From Rhizoclosmatium globosum (Eukaryota > Chytridiomycota > Chytridiomycetes > Chytridiales > Chytriomycetaceae), in the NCBI GenBank assembly GCA_002104985.1, contig MCGO01000001.1, positions 248,001 to 312,000 on the forward strand: a DNA stretch of 64,000 bases, in the 5' to 3' direction. A program made the translations under genes and the position numbers. Shown in pieces: positions 35,331 through 45,809 of this stretch; positions within the stretch are counted from its first letter, which is position 1, and each line of letters begins with the position of its first letter. Under the pieces are notes generated by a model, which was given only the letters and a program-made list of their open reading frames with translations, did no database searches and had not been told where the DNA came from.

Positions 35331-35647
35331 GCGTCTTTGGGATGCAATGACTTGTAGGGTGTTGACAATTTTGTCAAACAAAGTCACCAAAGGAACGATT
35401 GGTCTATTTCTAGAGTAGCAACGCTTAAAAGACCTTTCTTTCGGGGCTGGCTGTTTAAATTCAGAAAATATCATGGCCAAGTGCCGAACCAATTGTTAAC
35501 CTTGTGTTTGTTCCAAGATGAATTGCGGGCAGTAACTTCGCGTATCTTCAACCTTTGAGCGTGGCAAAATGAGAATACCCATTTCAAATGAGGAGCATAA
35601 ATTGCATTCTTGATTTTTTGATTACGGCCACCAAAAAACCATCTATA

Positions 35648-36553
35648 ATGAACAAGCCATTCCGATTGCCGTCGAGCATCGCAACCAGCTGGACCACCGG
35701 CCTTGAATTGGACGGCGCCAGAGCACTTGGAAAACAGTTTAACATCGCGGCCCGACCTCCAAAGGTTCTTGTGCTTTACGGATCACTGAGGAAGACGTCC
35801 TTCTCCCGCCTCCTCGCCTATGAATACGCTAGGATTCTAGAAGACCTTGGATGTGATGTGCAAGTCTTTGATCCGCGAGGTAATGGTATCTGCTTAGTAT
35901 TGACACGAACAAGCTTTTCTGACTTTTCTCTGCAGGACTTCCTATCAAGGACGATACATCCGAAAAGGACCCAAAAGTCGTTGAACTCAGAGATCTCTCA
36001 TTGTGGTCTGAAGGCCAAGTGTGGGTCTCCCCCGAACAACACGGTGCAATCACAGGAACTTTCAAGAACATGATTGATTGGATTCCACTCCAACTGGGCT
36101 CAGTTCGTCCAACTCAGGGAAGAACTTTGGCTGTCTCGCAAGTGAATGGAGGTTCTCAGTCCTTCAACGCAGTTAATACGTTGAGAATTCTTGGACGTTG
36201 GATGCGTATGGTTACAATTCCAAACCAGTCGTCGATTCCAAAGGCTTGGACAGAGTTTGAAATGATTGAAGGCTTGGAAGATGAATTAGGACTGCCAGTT
36301 GGTCGTTTGAGACCCAGTTCTTTCCGTGAACGTGTGATCGATGTTGCTGAAGGTGAGAGATGGTTATTCGAATTTAACGAATACTAACCTTGTACTGTCA
36401 GAATTTTTCAAGTTCACAGTGTTGCTGAGAGACCAATCAGACTTTTTGGTAGATCGGTACTCTGAACGCGAGGAGAAGAGAGCGAAAGGACGTTTGCTGT
36501 CACAAGAAGAAAAGGAGAAGGCTGATATTATCGCACAAGTCGTAAACAAATAA
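35648..36553 (+). CDS. arsH: ArsH-type NADPH-dependent FMN oxidoreductase (organoarsenical resistance)
   Basis: Exons 35648-35879, 35936-36352 and 36402-36553 give 266 residues. The flavodoxin-like FMN loop is [12 protein letters not shown], and the ArsH block is [19 protein letters not shown] followed by [13 protein letters not shown]. Family knowledge: ArsH oxidises trivalent organoarsenicals and reduces quinones, Fe(III) or dyes. It is cytosolic. An upstream in-frame ATG at 35588 adds a leader outside the family length, so 35648 is preferred. It is divergent from receptor 1 (317 bp); no other ars gene is in the window. Confidence 0.92.
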
Positions 36554-36686
36554 ATATGTTTGAGAACACAAGTCACATGTATTGGAAAATATGGCGTTTT
36601 CGAGAACATCTCACTTCTTGATAGAACTTCTTCAAATTAAACTGTAAATTGATGGAGTTTTACTGTAAAATAGAGTTGCTGCTTTC

Positions 36687-39137
36687 TCATACAAGTCGAA
36701 GTCCCTCCAACCCAACACCCACAGCACCAAAGTCCACATCCCACTCTTTTCCAGATATTTTCACCAGATCACTTCGCTTAATCAATCCATCTTTTGTCCA
36801 TTCATCTACAGCGCGTTCACTTAATCGTTGGCCTGTTGACAAAACCAAGTAATGCGCAAGGAGTTTTGGGTAAACTTCACAAAAATGCACCTTTTCAAAG
36901 ATGAATCGATGGAATGATCTAGCTCCAGCGATAGCTCCGTTCTCTTGGTTCATATGAACAGACACTTTTTGTGCTGCTTCAATTACTTCAGACTGGAGAA
37001 GATGTTTGATGGAGGCTGCGAAGTTTTCTACATTTAGGTCCTTGTATGGAATTGGAGCAGGACCAGCATTAACAGTTGCAACCATAGATCCCCCTATGTT
37101 CAAGCATTATTCAAAGCCTCTGAATTATCGAGCATACACTACTTACAAAACGGCTGGTCTCCAAAGAAAGGAACGATAAACGTTGGCTTTCCAGCCTTCA
37201 AACCAGCAGCTGTGGTCCCAGCTCCTCCATGATGCACTACACCGGCAACTTGCAAAAACAGCCAATCGTGTGGACAGTTCCCAATCAAGTATACATTCTC
37301 CGGAACTTTAAGGTCCCCACCACCAATGCCACCCCATCCCTTTGACACAATCGCACGCACTCCAGACTCCTTGACTGCATCAAACACAAGTTTTGTCATT
37401 GCATCCGGATCATCTACAACGATACTTCCAAAGCCAATATAAACAGGCTTCTCTCCTGCATTCAAAAAGTCCACAAGGTCCTGCGGTGGAGTGTATGAGC
37501 TCGCCAAATCGAGGAATACGAAGCCAACGACATCGATCCACGATCCCCAGTCCTCAGGCTTTGCAATCAGACTCTGACTCCACAAGTAGCTGTGTGGAAC
37601 GTGTAGATGGCGGAGATATGGGACTGCTGCTGCCGTACTGAGTTTTGGAAGCAGGAGACCCGCTCGAAAGTTGTTGATAATGTCGCCGAGGCCTTCCCAG
37701 GTGAGGAGTTCGACAATATCGTAGGAAAGGTAGTTCATTTGGTGACGCGGAGTGTTGGAGTAGCTCATGTTTGTTAATGGGTGTGGGAATGCATGGGTTT
37801 GACTCCATGGCATTGTAAAGAAGATGTGGAGTGGAACTTGGAGACGTTGGGCGCAGTGAATGTGACCAAATGCTGGTGGGTTAGATATGATTGCATCGCA
37901 GAGGAAAGGTCTTTTGGCAGGGTCTTCGGGATCTGGGAGAATACAAGACTCGTAAGTAGAATCGAGGATTTCCTTTATCATGACACGTTTCTTGCCAACG
38001 TCTCCTGCACGAAGGGATTCGACTCCTGGAATGAGCCCTGGATTCTTGACCATATCTGCAGAATTAACGTTATAAAGTTGCTTACTGTATTTGTTTGAGA
38101 CAACTTACACGCCATCAGTTCCTCTGGATTTCCGGCAAGCGGATAAAACTCGAGCCCATTTTCAGTTACAAACTTTCTAAAAGTAGCGTGTGTGGCCAAT
38201 CGAACGCGGTGGCCATACTTTTGCAGTTCCTTGCCCAATGCAACAAACGGCTGAACATCACCACGAGATCCAACAATATGGATCACAATGTTCATTGGCG
38301 GAACAGAAGAATAATCGAAATCGTCTGGTAAGACCGGGTTGTATTCTTCGACCTCCTGTTTGTGGATTCCAAGTGAACTGGCGGCTCGAACGACACCTCG
38401 TTCGACAGCGTGAAGGGAAGCATCAATCGCAGATATTGTTGCGTTGCTGACTTTAGAAGCTGCAGCTTTTGTGGCTTGAACAGTCTTGGGCATTACCTTT
38501 TCAGTTGCGCCAACTGCCTTGTTTGTAACTTCGGCTGTCTTATTCGCCGCCACCACGGAAGCATCGAGTGTCTTGTTTGTAGCCACTTTGGTGATGTCAG
38601 CCACAGCAAGGGCACCCTTCATACTTTCATCATAAAACGACCTTGAAGTATGGAGACCTTTAACAGTGGAATCCACGACAGTCTTTGTCGCAGTTACAGT
38701 CGAGTCTACCACAGCCTTAGTTGCATTCACAGTCGTTGATACAGTTGTATGGAGGATGTGGGCTGTGGTGTCAACAGACTTGTGGTAGATGTTTGAAGTT
38801 GCAGAAGCCACATTGCGAAGGCGGGAATCGACGTTTACAACCCACTTTTTGAGAGGACCCATCTTCATGTGCATTCTTTGCGAGGAGGAGTTGTAGGTAA
38901 GGCGATCATTTGCAGGGGAGTGGCAGGCGGAGTAGTGCTTGAAACAGTTGGTGTGACAGATGGCTGTGAAGCTGGCTCCTTTTCCTCCAAGACGGTAATG
39001 TGATTGTGTTCATGTGGTTGTTCGACAATCTCGATACGACCATCTGGCTGGACGGAAAGGGCATAAGAGAGTCGGGAGTATTGAGACGAATGGTCTTCCT
39101 CTGTTGCCGTTGGCTGATCCACGTGGTCTGATTCCAT
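36687..39137 (-). CDS. UDP-glycosyltransferase, sterol 3-beta-glucosyltransferase type (GT28/GT1)
   Basis: The core frame starts at 38874 with exons 38109-38874, 37147-38055 and 36687-37093 (693 residues). The N-lobe has MNIVIHIVGSRGDVQPF and HRVRLATHATF; the C-lobe has the UDP-sugar loop VHHGGAGTTAAGLKAGKP and PFFGDQPFW. An upstream open frame (ATG 39137) encodes LSYALSVQPDGRIEIVEQ, typical of the N-terminus in fungal relatives, and runs into the core one base out of frame at an AAA near 38876. I take 39137 as the likely start. Residues before the catalytic lobe hold repeated (V/T)DSTVTATK-like 11-mers that should form an amphipathic helix, perhaps for membrane binding. It lacks the PH/GRAM part of yeast Atg26. 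Confidence 0.85.
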
Positions 39138-39493
39138 CTGTGTTTGAATTCGTTCTCGATTGTTGCCACGAGTTGCCTTTGAGAGCAATTTCAAGGGTTC
39201 AATAGAAATAATCCCACGACTTTCCCTTATAAAGCTTATAAATGCAAAAAGAAAAGCAGAACGGCGAGATACCATATAACTCATTCATATCGAGGGAATA
39301 GGGTTTTCTGAATTAATATTACTATTAATTAGTATGGCCAAACTGATGTTATTCATTGGAAAAAAGATGTCGCGCCTCACACTATGCATTCTGAACTAAT
39401 TCCACTTAGGTTTCCTCTCTTCCTGCATTAATTTCTGTCGTTAGCAAATAGTTGAGATAGACGATTTTCACCAACCCTCTCAACTTTCAGAAA

Positions 39494-40474
39494 ATGGTAC
39501 GTGGTGACATCCCTCGACATGCCGCCCACCATCCATCCCACTGCATCCAACCATCGCATCGCCTCCAACGCACTGCCATCATTCGATGCTAACTGCTTCA
39601 TCATCCAGGCCCCAAAGAAGACCACTGACGCCGCCCCAAAGGAGAACATTGTCCTCGGACCAAACGCCCGTGAGGGAGAGAACGTCTTCGGAGTTGCCCA
39701 CATCTTCGCCTCCTTCAACGACACCTTCGTCCACGTCACTGATTTGACTGGCCGTGAGACCATCGTCCGTGTTACTGGTTCGTAGTCTACATTCGTGTTG
39801 ATAAGAAACACCCTCGTCTCCAGCCTTGAAAGTGGGAGACCTTCGTTGCGACTTCGATTTGCATTGCAATTCAACAGTCCGTCTTTCATTCACTCGTGCT
39901 GGATTGACCAGGGAGCGGCATCGGTGTGGAGGATTTCTTGTTCGGTACTTGATTGCTAGTAGCGAAAAGGGAACCTCTGGAGCATTCAACGAAAGAGGTT
40001 GGCGTTAGGGACAGACCAGAGTTGGTGTTTTGGGGTGACTCCCACATGCACCACTCCAGGTTCCCTCTCGTTTCTCGAGTAGCTTGTTTTATCCATCCTT
40101 TTCTGTGAAAGCGTCCAAAAACCCAAGATTGAAACCCACCGACCCCCCTCCCGACAAAACAATTGTGCTAAACAGTTTTCAAATGATTAGGTGGTATGAA
40201 GGTTAAGGCTGATCGTGATGAGTCTTCCCCATACGCTGCCATGTTGGCCGCCCAGGATGTTGCCGCTCGTTGCAAGGAGATCGGTGTTACTGCCCTCCAC
40301 ATCAAGATGCGTGCTACCGGTGGTACTGGTTCCAAGGCCCCAGGTCCAGGTGGTCAGTCTGCCCTCCGTGCTCTTGCCCGTGCTGGTATGAAGATCGGCC
40401 GTATTGAGGACGTTACCCCAACCCCAACCGACTCTACCCGTAGAAAGGGTGGTCGTCGTGGTCGTCGTTTGTAA
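39494..40474 (+). CDS. RPS14: 40S ribosomal protein S14 (uS11)
   Basis: Exons 39494-39496 (the ATG alone), 39609-39777 and 40191-40474 give 151 residues, the standard length. Sequence is [19 protein letters not shown], then [42 protein letters not shown], ending in the invariant basic tail [13 protein letters not shown]. It sits on the 40S platform beside the mRNA exit. The first intron (112 nt) follows the initiator ATG, and the second (39778-40190, donor GTTCGT) is 413 nt, by far the longest in the window. Codons are markedly biased (GGT, GCC, CGT), as expected for high expression. Confidence 0.97.
39968..40067 (+). other. structured element inside the long RPS14 intron, possible intronic ncRNA
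   Basis: GGGAACC-TC-TGG (39969 on) can pair with CCA-GGTTCCC (near 40057-40066), closing a stem of about 10 bp with a 2-nt bulge. Inside it, AACCTCT pairs with AGAGGTT (39973-39999) as an alternative hairpin, and GGTG...CACC frames GGGG-TGAC-TCCC. Ribosomal protein introns often host snoRNAs, but I do not see clear C/D boxes or a safe H/ACA layout. Confidence 0.3.
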
Positions 40475-40670
40475 ATTGCTCGAATCGTGTTTGTACTTTC
40501 TTGGTTCATTCCACTTTGAGTTTATTTGCCTTTGATCATTCTCTTTGGTGATCGTCCAGTATAAATTAATACTATCAACGTGTATCCAATATATTTAAGC
40601 ATTTTGTAATTACTCGTTTTGGAGGCGTCGAACCTATTCCAGAAAACTAGTTAAATTTGGAAACAAGAAA

Positions 40671-42109
40671 ATGCCACCGTCTGAGAGGAAGAGGAATCCT
40701 ACCGCCTGTATCGCGGACCTACGGAAAGGAGCAAGAACCACATCAAGAATCCCGGACATTGGGATTGATACCTCCACTATTGCCAGCACCATTCAGAGTT
40801 TCAATCCATTTCGCGACACTTCATCAACGTTGCCACGATATTCCCAAATCTGCACCGAAGCATCGGCGAAACCAACTGAACGAGTAAGCGCTCGCATTAT
40901 CTGAGTTCTTTTTCTTATATTGGTGCAGAGTCCCTTGTATGAATCCGCAGCCCTAAACAGTCAACGTTTCCGAGCCGTATCTCATGCTGTTACTTCGTCG
41001 ATAAAGTATAATAATCTCTTCAGCCTCTTTCGATTCGATCTGATTCGTTAATAGGAGCTCATACTCTGGGTCAACAAAAAGCTCTGAAACTCTTGTTGAT
41101 TCGAAAGAGAAACTTCCCGATTACAGTTTAATACACAACTACGGCTCCACAAGTACAACAACTAGATCTCTAGGCTCAGTTCGTGATCGTGCCAGCAGTA
41201 ACATGCGTGCTGCTGCGGCGGGATGCAGTAGTTCGTCACGAACAGTCAGTAGAAGTGCATCTGGGCTCAATTTCAATGATCCTCGATATCTTATTACCCG
41301 GTCACAGCCTTCTCTGGCAACGAATCATTGTCTTGTGGAAATAAACGAGGAGGAAGAGGAAGGCGGATTCAAGACTGCAAAAGGAAAGCAAATTGGACGA
41401 GATATTGAAGAAACGAGTAATGCTTTGACTGATGCTATTGGAAAAGTATTGCATCGGGGGGAGAATTTGCAACACCTACGAAGTACAACAAGTAGGTGTT
41501 AAACAGCAATTATACTACAAAACTGAATTCCTTGCAATTTAGATCGACTGGGAAATGTAACTGGAATGTTTAACAGACATGGACGCGCAGCAGAGACACA
41601 AGCGTGGATTGAAAGAGTCAAGGTAACATAAATTACCTTAAAAATGAAGATATTAAAACCGTCTTTTAGACTACCGCAATATCCGAGATTTTATTTTATG
41701 GAGTGTTGGCGTTAGCCTCTGGTTAGTTGATTTTGTCTGAATTTACGCTTCTCCCGAACTAACCTGTTTGTATCATGAAGCCATGGGAGTTATTCTCTTG
41801 TTCGTGTTTTTAGAGTGGATATTGTGGGGGTCAGATGCGTCACCAACACCCGGAACACCGGGTACCCCTCCTGTTGTTCCGCCTCCTGCGCCAGCTCCCG
41901 CTCCTGCTCCTGCCCCTGGAGCGCCTGGAACATGCCCTGGGACTTATTTTACTGCGCTCCCGGTCTGGCTTGTGCAGTTGATTGAACTTTTCACTTTTTA
42001 TATGCTTGCGTCAACAATGCTTAAACGGGGTTTGGCTTGGTGGGACAAGAATTATGGAGGAACCAGTTTCGATCGAAACCGAGAAGACGACGATGACGAG
42101 GAATACTGA
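40671..42109 (+). CDS. R-SNARE-like protein A with two membrane segments and a Pro-rich loop
   Basis: Six exons (40671-40883, 40929-41005, 41055-41491, 41543-41622, 41670-41721, 41781-42109) give 395 residues. Residues 1-200 are Ser-rich, with no longin domain. Then a brevin-like coiled coil: ALTDAIGKVLHRGENLQHL, RSTTNRLGNVTGMF, in which the R of VLHR aligns with the zero-layer Arg of VAMP VLER. A short linker leads to a long hydrophobic segment (ISEILFYGVLALASGAMGVI..), a loop of PGTPGTPP and APAPAP repeats with one Cys, a second hydrophobic segment (WLVQLIELFTFYMLASTML) and an acidic tail. A SNARE with a second segment behind a lumenal loop is not a layout I know. It is a tandem paralogue of protein B. 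Confidence 0.7.
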
Positions 42110-42283
42110 ATAACATACTATTTATAACCCTCCAATATTTTCAATTCAAATTGGTGGCTGAGTTACAAAAAAAGTTCCAAATTGTTCGACGCGTCCCAAT
42201 CACATTGTCAAACTCAGGCCAATCACAATACCTGCAATCCAAAGAACATTATAGATTTCATGTAGCGAGAGAGTGTCGAGAAA

Positions 42284-43588
42284 ATGAAAAAGACTGCATC
42301 TCCTTTAACTACTCGAACAAGTCTGTTTTCAACTCCACCAGGATCCGCAAGGAGCGTGAGATCTTCTTCCACGCGCAACACATCCTTGCCAGATGAGAGG
42401 GTAAAGAGTCTTGTTTCCTCTTATTAATTGGATTGGTGTTTTGCCGTTTGAGTTGACGACTGACAATCCCTTTGTTGCAGTCACCTCTTGTACACTCAGC
42501 TGCTCTAAATAGCTTGAGATATCTTTCAATCTCGAGTAGCTCAGATTCTCGGTATAGACTTGCAATATGACTGTGCCTCCTCATCTCAATGTTTGACAGG
42601 TTGACAACTGAAGAATCACAGTCAGGCTCTGTCGACCCACCCCAGAATACAAAACCTATGGATCTATAAGCTCAGCTATAAACTCTTTCAATGTAAACGA
42701 GCCCGACAATCAACGCAACAAAAGCAACGCGAACGAATATTATTCCAAAATCTTCTCAACAAACTTTGGACGCTTCCAACGGCCTAAACCGCAAGGATCT
42801 TCGTCGTCCTCAACCTCATCTTCCCACACGATTATTGTTGATGATAATGAGGAAGATGATGAAGTGGAAGGCGAGGCTGAAAAGCCCAGTACAACTCCCT
42901 TTATTGACCAGCAACTTCAAAAAGTAAACGAGGCTTTGAGCGGTGCGATGGATCGTATTATGGGCAGAAAGCAAACATTGTTGGATATGAGAAATCAGAC
43001 AGGTCGTCTTGACAATGTGACTCAAATGTTTCGACGGAACGGCGAGGTTGCAGAGACAGAAGCGTGGGTACAACGCGTGAAGGCGACTTCTTTTATGGAA
43101 TTGCTGTATTTTATGGTTGTCGTTCTTGGGTCAGGTATAGCTTGATTGATATGTCAATTTTATACTAAAGCATTGCAAACGAGGGTGTTGGCTTCCTACT
43201 ATTTTTTGAGTTAATTCAAAAGATTGCAATTGCTGTCGGCGGAACTACACCGACACCACTTCCGCCTACGACTCCACCAGCAACAGGAGGGCAACCAGGA
43301 GCGGGAACACCACCTCCATCATACCCGTACCCATACCCATATCCCCCATACTGCCAACCTGTTCCAGCTCCACCATCGGGAGGAATTCCTCCAACTACTC
43401 CACCTGCTGGAGGTGTGCCTGCCTCAGGAACATTCGTAATTACCCCAGGCCTCCTCCAACTCATGAACTTTTTTGTCTTCTGCTGTGTCGTTGTCTACCT
43501 GGCAAAGAAAATTTCAAAGCGACCCAGCCGTCCTCTCGCCACTCAAGAACAGTCTTGTAATCAACTTGCATATGAACCGATTCGTTGA
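42284..43588 (+). CDS. R-SNARE-like protein B, tandem paralogue of A
   Basis: Exons 42284-42400, 42481-42551, 42614-43134 and 43171-43588 give about 375 residues, one base short of a frame (probable GCC at 43171 read as GC). It matches A in order: SPLVHSAALNS (A: SPLYESAALNS), the coiled coil ALSGAMDRIMGRKQTLLDM with the Arg of IMGR at the zero layer, RLDNVTQMF, ETEAWVQRVK, a hydrophobic segment (FMELLYFMVVVLGSG), a long Pro/Gly/Tyr-rich loop with PYPYPYPYPPYC, a second segment (LLQLMNFFVFCCVVVYLAK) and a basic tail. An acidic patch DDNEEDDEVEGEAE precedes the coil. It lacks two introns of A. The 36-nt intron at 43135 and the acceptor at 42613 are the weakest joins. Confidence 0.65.
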
Positions 43589-43656
43589 ATTGTGAACGAA
43601 CGAAAATAAATTTAAATGTTTACCCGCGACCGTATTTTATGTTTTATTTTCATTGG

Positions 43657-43684
43657 TACTTCCACCATTTTACTTCCACCATTT
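43657..43684. repeat. 14-bp perfect tandem duplication over the OXNAD1 stop codon
   Basis: TACTTCCACCATTT occurs twice in a row on the plus strand (43657-43670, 43671-43684). On the gene strand this duplicates the codons for KWWK, with the second copy lying after the stop. Confidence 0.9.
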
Positions 43685-44844
43685 CTCAAAATGCAGTTGT
43701 TGTAATGGGAATTCGAGTTGCTTGAGATATCCGTGTACTGCTCTTTCTAGTGATTCAGGCCCGCACATGTACACAACAGTATCGTCCATATTCGCATCGC
43801 TTTGGCTGAGGTAATCGCTCAAGAGACGCGAAGATATGTAAGTCCCATAGTAGAATTTGATTCCTGCTCGATTCAGATCAGATTTCTTAGCAACCTCTAC
43901 TTCCTTTCCTTCCTCTTCTGTAAGGAGACGATGAGTTCTCATAAGCTCTATCAGAATATATTACCTTTCAAGGCGTAACGAGTCACATAGCACTGCACGT
44001 CAACGTTAAGTCCATCCTTCCCATTCACATACGTTTGACATAACTCTTCCAACCGTTCAGAAAACAACAGCTCCTTTTCATCTCTCACACTGTAAATCAG
44101 CGTCACATTTCGCCGCCTCCTTGTCTCCGAGGATGTCGATTCGTTGACCAAATGTTCCAGCATTGCAATCAAAGGCGCAACACCAACACCACCCGCAACC
44201 ATAAGAATCTTTTCTACAGCTGGAGGAGGCGACGGGGCTTTATAGTAAAATGATCCACCGACTTGGGCGTACATGAGGTCTCCAGTTCGGAGCTGGGGTG
44301 AATGCAAGTGTTTGACTATGGGGTTTTGGTATGCATCTTTGACCGTGATTTTAAAGGTTTGAGATGATGGAGACGGTGCACTGGAGATTGAAAACTGAGT
44401 TTTGGGTGTTGTTGGGGATCTTGACGGCATCGAAACTGTCGGCAATGATAAGAATCCAGCGGTAATTGAAAAGTAAGCCTACCTTCAACCCATTGTCCAG
44501 GCTTGTAAGTAAATTCAGACGAATCAGAGGTGTTTACAGGATATTGAGCTGTAAAGGAGAAAGTTTTGACGTTGGGTGCCTGATTTGTAATCTCAGTCAG
44601 AACAGCGGCAAACACTGGTCCTGATCTATTCTGAGAGCAAAAAGACAGATAAGTTTCACTGAATATTATCGATTGAACAGCTTACGGGTCCAAAGGCAGT
44701 TGACGATCCAGATAAGCTGTCAGCGGCATTTGGAGTTGTAGTACTAATCGCCTTTGAATAAGTCGTTGAATACAATCGCCCAATGGTCTGTATCCGCAGT
44801 CTAAGTCCAGCGAATGCGACTGAGCTGTGCCTTGTTGCGATCAT
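43670..44844 (-). CDS. OXNAD1: OXNAD1-like NAD-binding flavin reductase, probably mitochondrial
   Basis: Exons 44686-44844, 44483-44630, 43965-44435 and 43670-43917 give 341 residues. The N-terminus is Arg/Ser/Thr-rich without acids (MIATRHSSVAFAGLRLR), a likely mitochondrial presequence. The ferredoxin-reductase fold shows TYKPGQWVE, a FAD-side FSISSAP, the NAD loop VAGGVGVAPLIAML, VTLIYSVRD, CGP in VVYMCGPESL and a terminal FEKWW, which is how animal OXNAD1 ends. The partner is unknown. A 17-nt apparent gap at 43948-43964 is better explained by a 47-nt intron (43918-43964). It is divergent from the next gene across 71 bp. Confidence 0.85.
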
Positions 44845-44915
44845 TTTATGTAAGCAACAAAAAAAGAGAAGAAATAGAAAAGAACTTTCTTTGAAACAAA
44901 ACCAAAACACAAAAC

Positions 44916-45554
44916 ATGAAACGCCGGTTCTCTTTCACTGCCCAGCCAGACTCGGAACTCTTTCTCGAATCGCATTCAAAACGCTGCCATTCGTCGTTTG
45001 GATTCGCAAAGAATGTTTGTTTTCCTGCGTTTGAGGCACTACCTTCGCCCTCATCGCCGGGAATCTACTTCTCATTCATCACTACTATTGATGGGAAGCA
45101 GCACTTGAGGCCTGTTCGGAATTGGTGCTTTATGGCTGAGATTCTGTATGTCCTCGAAGGAAGGGTTGCTGTGAAATCCGCAACTGGTGTTACTTTCATT
45201 GAACTTGCCTCGGACCAGATTCCTTCTACGTTCAAGTGGTGCGATCTAAAGAAAGGGTCTACTATTGCTGTGCTCTATGCACTCAAAACCATGCTTGGTA
45301 ACAATTGCGAAGGTATTCGTGTGCCGGATCTCAACCATGTGTATGTCTTCAATGCGTCTATGTCTATTTTGAACTACTACGCTTCCACAATTGTACTCAA
45401 GGCAGATGATAACAACTCTGCAGGACTCAGCCCTCAAGCATTGGTGATTCAGTGGCTCCTCACTCAAGTACAATGTGACTTTTCTCGCTTTCTGAGCTTC
45501 TCATGGATAGGGGCTCTAGAAGCAGAAAGAAACACTGGTGGAATGCAGTATTGA
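44916..45554 (+). CDS. conserved fungal protein of unknown function
   Basis: An open frame of 212 residues with real-looking composition and no helix. The segment CDLKKGSTIAVLYALKTML..GIRVPDLNHVYVFN recalls a fungal family in which a KPGHTIAILYA-like strand precedes GIR.E....V.VF, but I cannot name it. The C-terminus is unsure: an intron from near 45440-45470 to 45526 would switch to a frame reading KKHWWNAVLIYKCRVLTPKG. Expressed from a 71-bp region shared with OXNAD1. Confidence 0.5.
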   Translation: MKRRFSFTAQPDSELFLESHSKRCHSSFGFAKNVCFPAFEALPSPSSPGIYFSFITTIDGKQHLRPVRNWCFMAEILYVLEGRVAVKSATGVTFIELASDQIPSTFKWCDLKKGSTIAVLYALKTMLGNNCEGIRVPDLNHVYVFNASMSILNYYASTIVLKADDNNSAGLSPQALVIQWLLTQVQCDFSRFLSFSWIGALEAERNTGGMQY

Positions 45555-45809
45555 TTTACAAGTGCCGTGTCTTAACTCCTAAAGGCTTAAACTATTTATT
45601 GATCTATGAACCTTTGTATATACATCTTTATCTTCGATTCAAACTGATGAATAAACATCTGCATCTATGGAAATCCTCAGCAAGTAGGCAATTTTGTATT
45701 CCCCTCATAATCCAGCGATTTTACTAGAATACCAAGTTAAAGAATTCACGTCAGCGTCAATGAATTTATTGAAAGCAAATAATAAATGTATGGTAAAGAA
45801 GGTAGTCCT

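Noticed and set aside
37978..39284. The 139-codon frame before the glycosyltransferase as an independent gene or long uORF
   Set aside because: Its PDGRIEIV block is typical of the N-terminus of this enzyme family, and one extra A near 38876 fuses it to the core.
40671..43588. SNARE-like pair with a substituted zero layer
   Set aside because: A first alignment put Gln or Thr at the zero layer. Aligning to VAMP VLER shows the Arg is kept (VLHR, IMGR).
43948..43964. A 17-nt intron in OXNAD1
   Set aside because: A 47-nt intron with the same donor (43918-43964) ends at a good TTACAG, keeps the frame and has normal length.
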